NCBI GenBank assembly: GCA_031255355.1
Contig: JAIRSR010000045.1
Span: 1 to 6,401, forward strand
Length of the DNA stretch: 6,401 nt
Origin: Clostridiales bacterium
GTDB lineage: Bacteria > Bacillota > Clostridia > Monoglobales > Firm-18
Direction: 5' to 3'
The position numbers were made by a program, and so were the translations under genes. Every line of letters starts with the position of its first letter. Positions within the stretch are counted from its first letter, which is position 1. Below, piece by piece: positions 5,588-6,401 of this stretch. The notes under the pieces were generated by a model. It made no database searches and was not told the origin of the DNA. It saw nothing but the letters and a program-made list of their open reading frames with translations.

Positions 5588-6401
5588 TCATTTGTACGGA
5601 AAAGTCGCGGTACCGTTTGCCGACGGGCAGAAGTTTCATCTTTGCCAACTGGCGGCGTTGTGCCGCCGCGTTTACGCGGAGGTAGCGGCGCGTGGTGTCT
5701 ACGCTCTTATGCCCGAGTACGTCCGCCAAATCGGACAGCGGGCAGCCGGATTCCAAGAACCGTCTGGCGAAATAATGGCGCAGGTTATGCGGAAAGGCCT
5801 TAGCGGGGTCTACGCCGCACAGCCGCGCCATTTTTTTCATCTCCCGCGCGACATACGAGCGCGAAATCGCCGCCCCGCCGCTGCCCGTGAACAGCGGCCC
5901 GCATACGATCCTCCGCGCCGCGCGAAACTCCGTCAAATGCCGTTGTAACTCCTCCGACAGAATCACCGCGCGGATTTTACCCGTGTGCCGCACCACCGCC
6001 GCGCCGTTTTTCACCGCTTCGGCGGTGACGAATTTCAACTCCCCGATTCGCAGCCCCGTCCCCGCCAACGTCAGTAAAATCAAGGCGAGTTTGTGCTTGC
6101 CGCGCGACACGGCGGCGGTGAGAAGCCTATCAAATTCCCGCACGGTGAGTGCCTTATCCTCCGTGGTAGGCTCTTGGATTTTCAGCGTTTTCAGCGTCAG
6201 ACCGGACAGCCCGAGCCACGCTGTAAACTTGTTCAGCGACGCGATATGACGGTTGACGCTGGCGGGCGCAAGCCTTTGCTCCAGCGTTTTTTTGTACGCG
6301 ATCAACTCCTCTTTGGTCAGTGCGCCGCGCCGCCCCTCCAAAAAACTCAGCAACCCGCTTACATCTTTCCGAAACCCCTTGACGGTGTTTTCCGCGTACT
6401 C
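5580..6401 (-). CDS. Tyrosine-type site-specific recombinase (XerC/D-like integrase), N-terminus cut by window
   Basis: The reading frame stays open through the right edge (it begins EYAENTVKGFRKDV), so 273 residues are visible and perhaps 20-40 are missing. An apparent TTG start at 6353 is an internal leucine, not the true start. Residues are numbered from the window edge. The N-terminal SAM-like DNA-binding domain covers about 1-75 and the catalytic domain about 85-255. The full catalytic set is visible: R118 (TGLRIGE), K142 (TGKIRA), H205-x-x-R208 (PHNLRHYFARRF), H231 (LGHKS) and the nucleophile Y240 (TTRRYLR), with the usual nine-residue H-to-Y spacing. The sequence resembles a group of chromosomal tyrosine recombinases common in Clostridia (PHNLRH.FAR...LADVLGH) rather than a classical housekeeping XerC or XerD. 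The target is unknown. After the usual end near MKLLP there is a tail of about 14 residues whose stop codon lies inside a repeat. It converges on the 73-aa gene. Confidence 0.94.
   Translation of the reverse strand, partial: EYAENTVKGFRKDVSGLLSFLEGRRGALTKEELIAYKKTLEQRLAPASVNRHIASLNKFTAWLGLSGLTLKTLKIQEPTTEDKALTVREFDRLLTAAVSRGKHKLALILLTLAGTGLRIGELKFVTAEAVKNGAAVVRHTGKIRAVILSEELQRHLTEFRAARRIVCGPLFTGSGGAAISRSYVAREMKKMARLCGVDPAKAFPHNLRHYFARRFLESGCPLSDLADVLGHKSVDTTRRYLRVNAAAQRRQLAKMKLLPVGKRYRDFSVQMII

Noticed and set aside
5373..5948. Plus-strand frame of 191 codons running across the 73-aa gene and the recombinase
   Set aside because: It crosses a real gene in another frame, the repeat cluster and the antisense of the recombinase catalytic motifs, so it is an accidental frame.

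Overview
The window reads as chromosomal DNA of a spore-forming member of the Clostridia (Firmicutes). The evidence is a full-length SpoIIE, a DUF2232 (YybS-like) / GdpP gene pair in the Bacillus/Clostridium order, strong GGAGG-type ribosome binding sites, and GC-rich genes (many GCG/CGC codons) separated by very AT-rich spacers. I cannot name the genus. I saw no rRNA, tRNA or CRISPR array.

Layout. Positions 1-1650 (minus) hold gdpP, the membrane-bound c-di-AMP phosphodiesterase; its C-terminus is cut by the window edge. Upstream of it and overlapping by 11 bp is a six-segment membrane protein of the DUF2232/YybS type (1640-2413, minus). A divergent control region (2414-2641) separates this pair from spoIIE (2642-5002, plus), which encodes the sporulation phosphatase that activates sigma-F. 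The control region contains a 24-bp inverted repeat with one mismatch. Each arm carries a TATAAT -10 box and, just downstream, a CTGTTC..GAACAG palindrome, so the two divergent promoters share the same initiation module.

Downstream of spoIIE lies a 163-bp MITE-like element (5039-5201) with 18-bp terminal inverted repeats flanked by TA and a perfect 13-bp internal hairpin. Next comes a 73-aa hypothetical gene (5255-5476, plus). A short spacer follows in which the element's end motif GTGTTTGGGAAA recurs twice in tandem and then faces an imperfect inverted copy. That copy touches the stop codon of a tyrosine recombinase (5580-6401, minus) whose N-terminus is outside the window.

How the parts relate. 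DUF2232-gdpP is a recognisable two-gene operon controlling c-di-AMP, probably continuing to rplI and dnaB to the left as in relatives. Its head-to-head arrangement with spoIIE over a symmetric promoter region could couple second-messenger turnover with entry into sporulation; that is inference. The right part looks like a small accessory patch of repeats, an orphan gene and a recombinase placed beside the core genes. I found no unmistakable new multi-gene system. The most unusual signals are the mirrored divergent promoter and the repeat family around the 73-aa gene and the recombinase.
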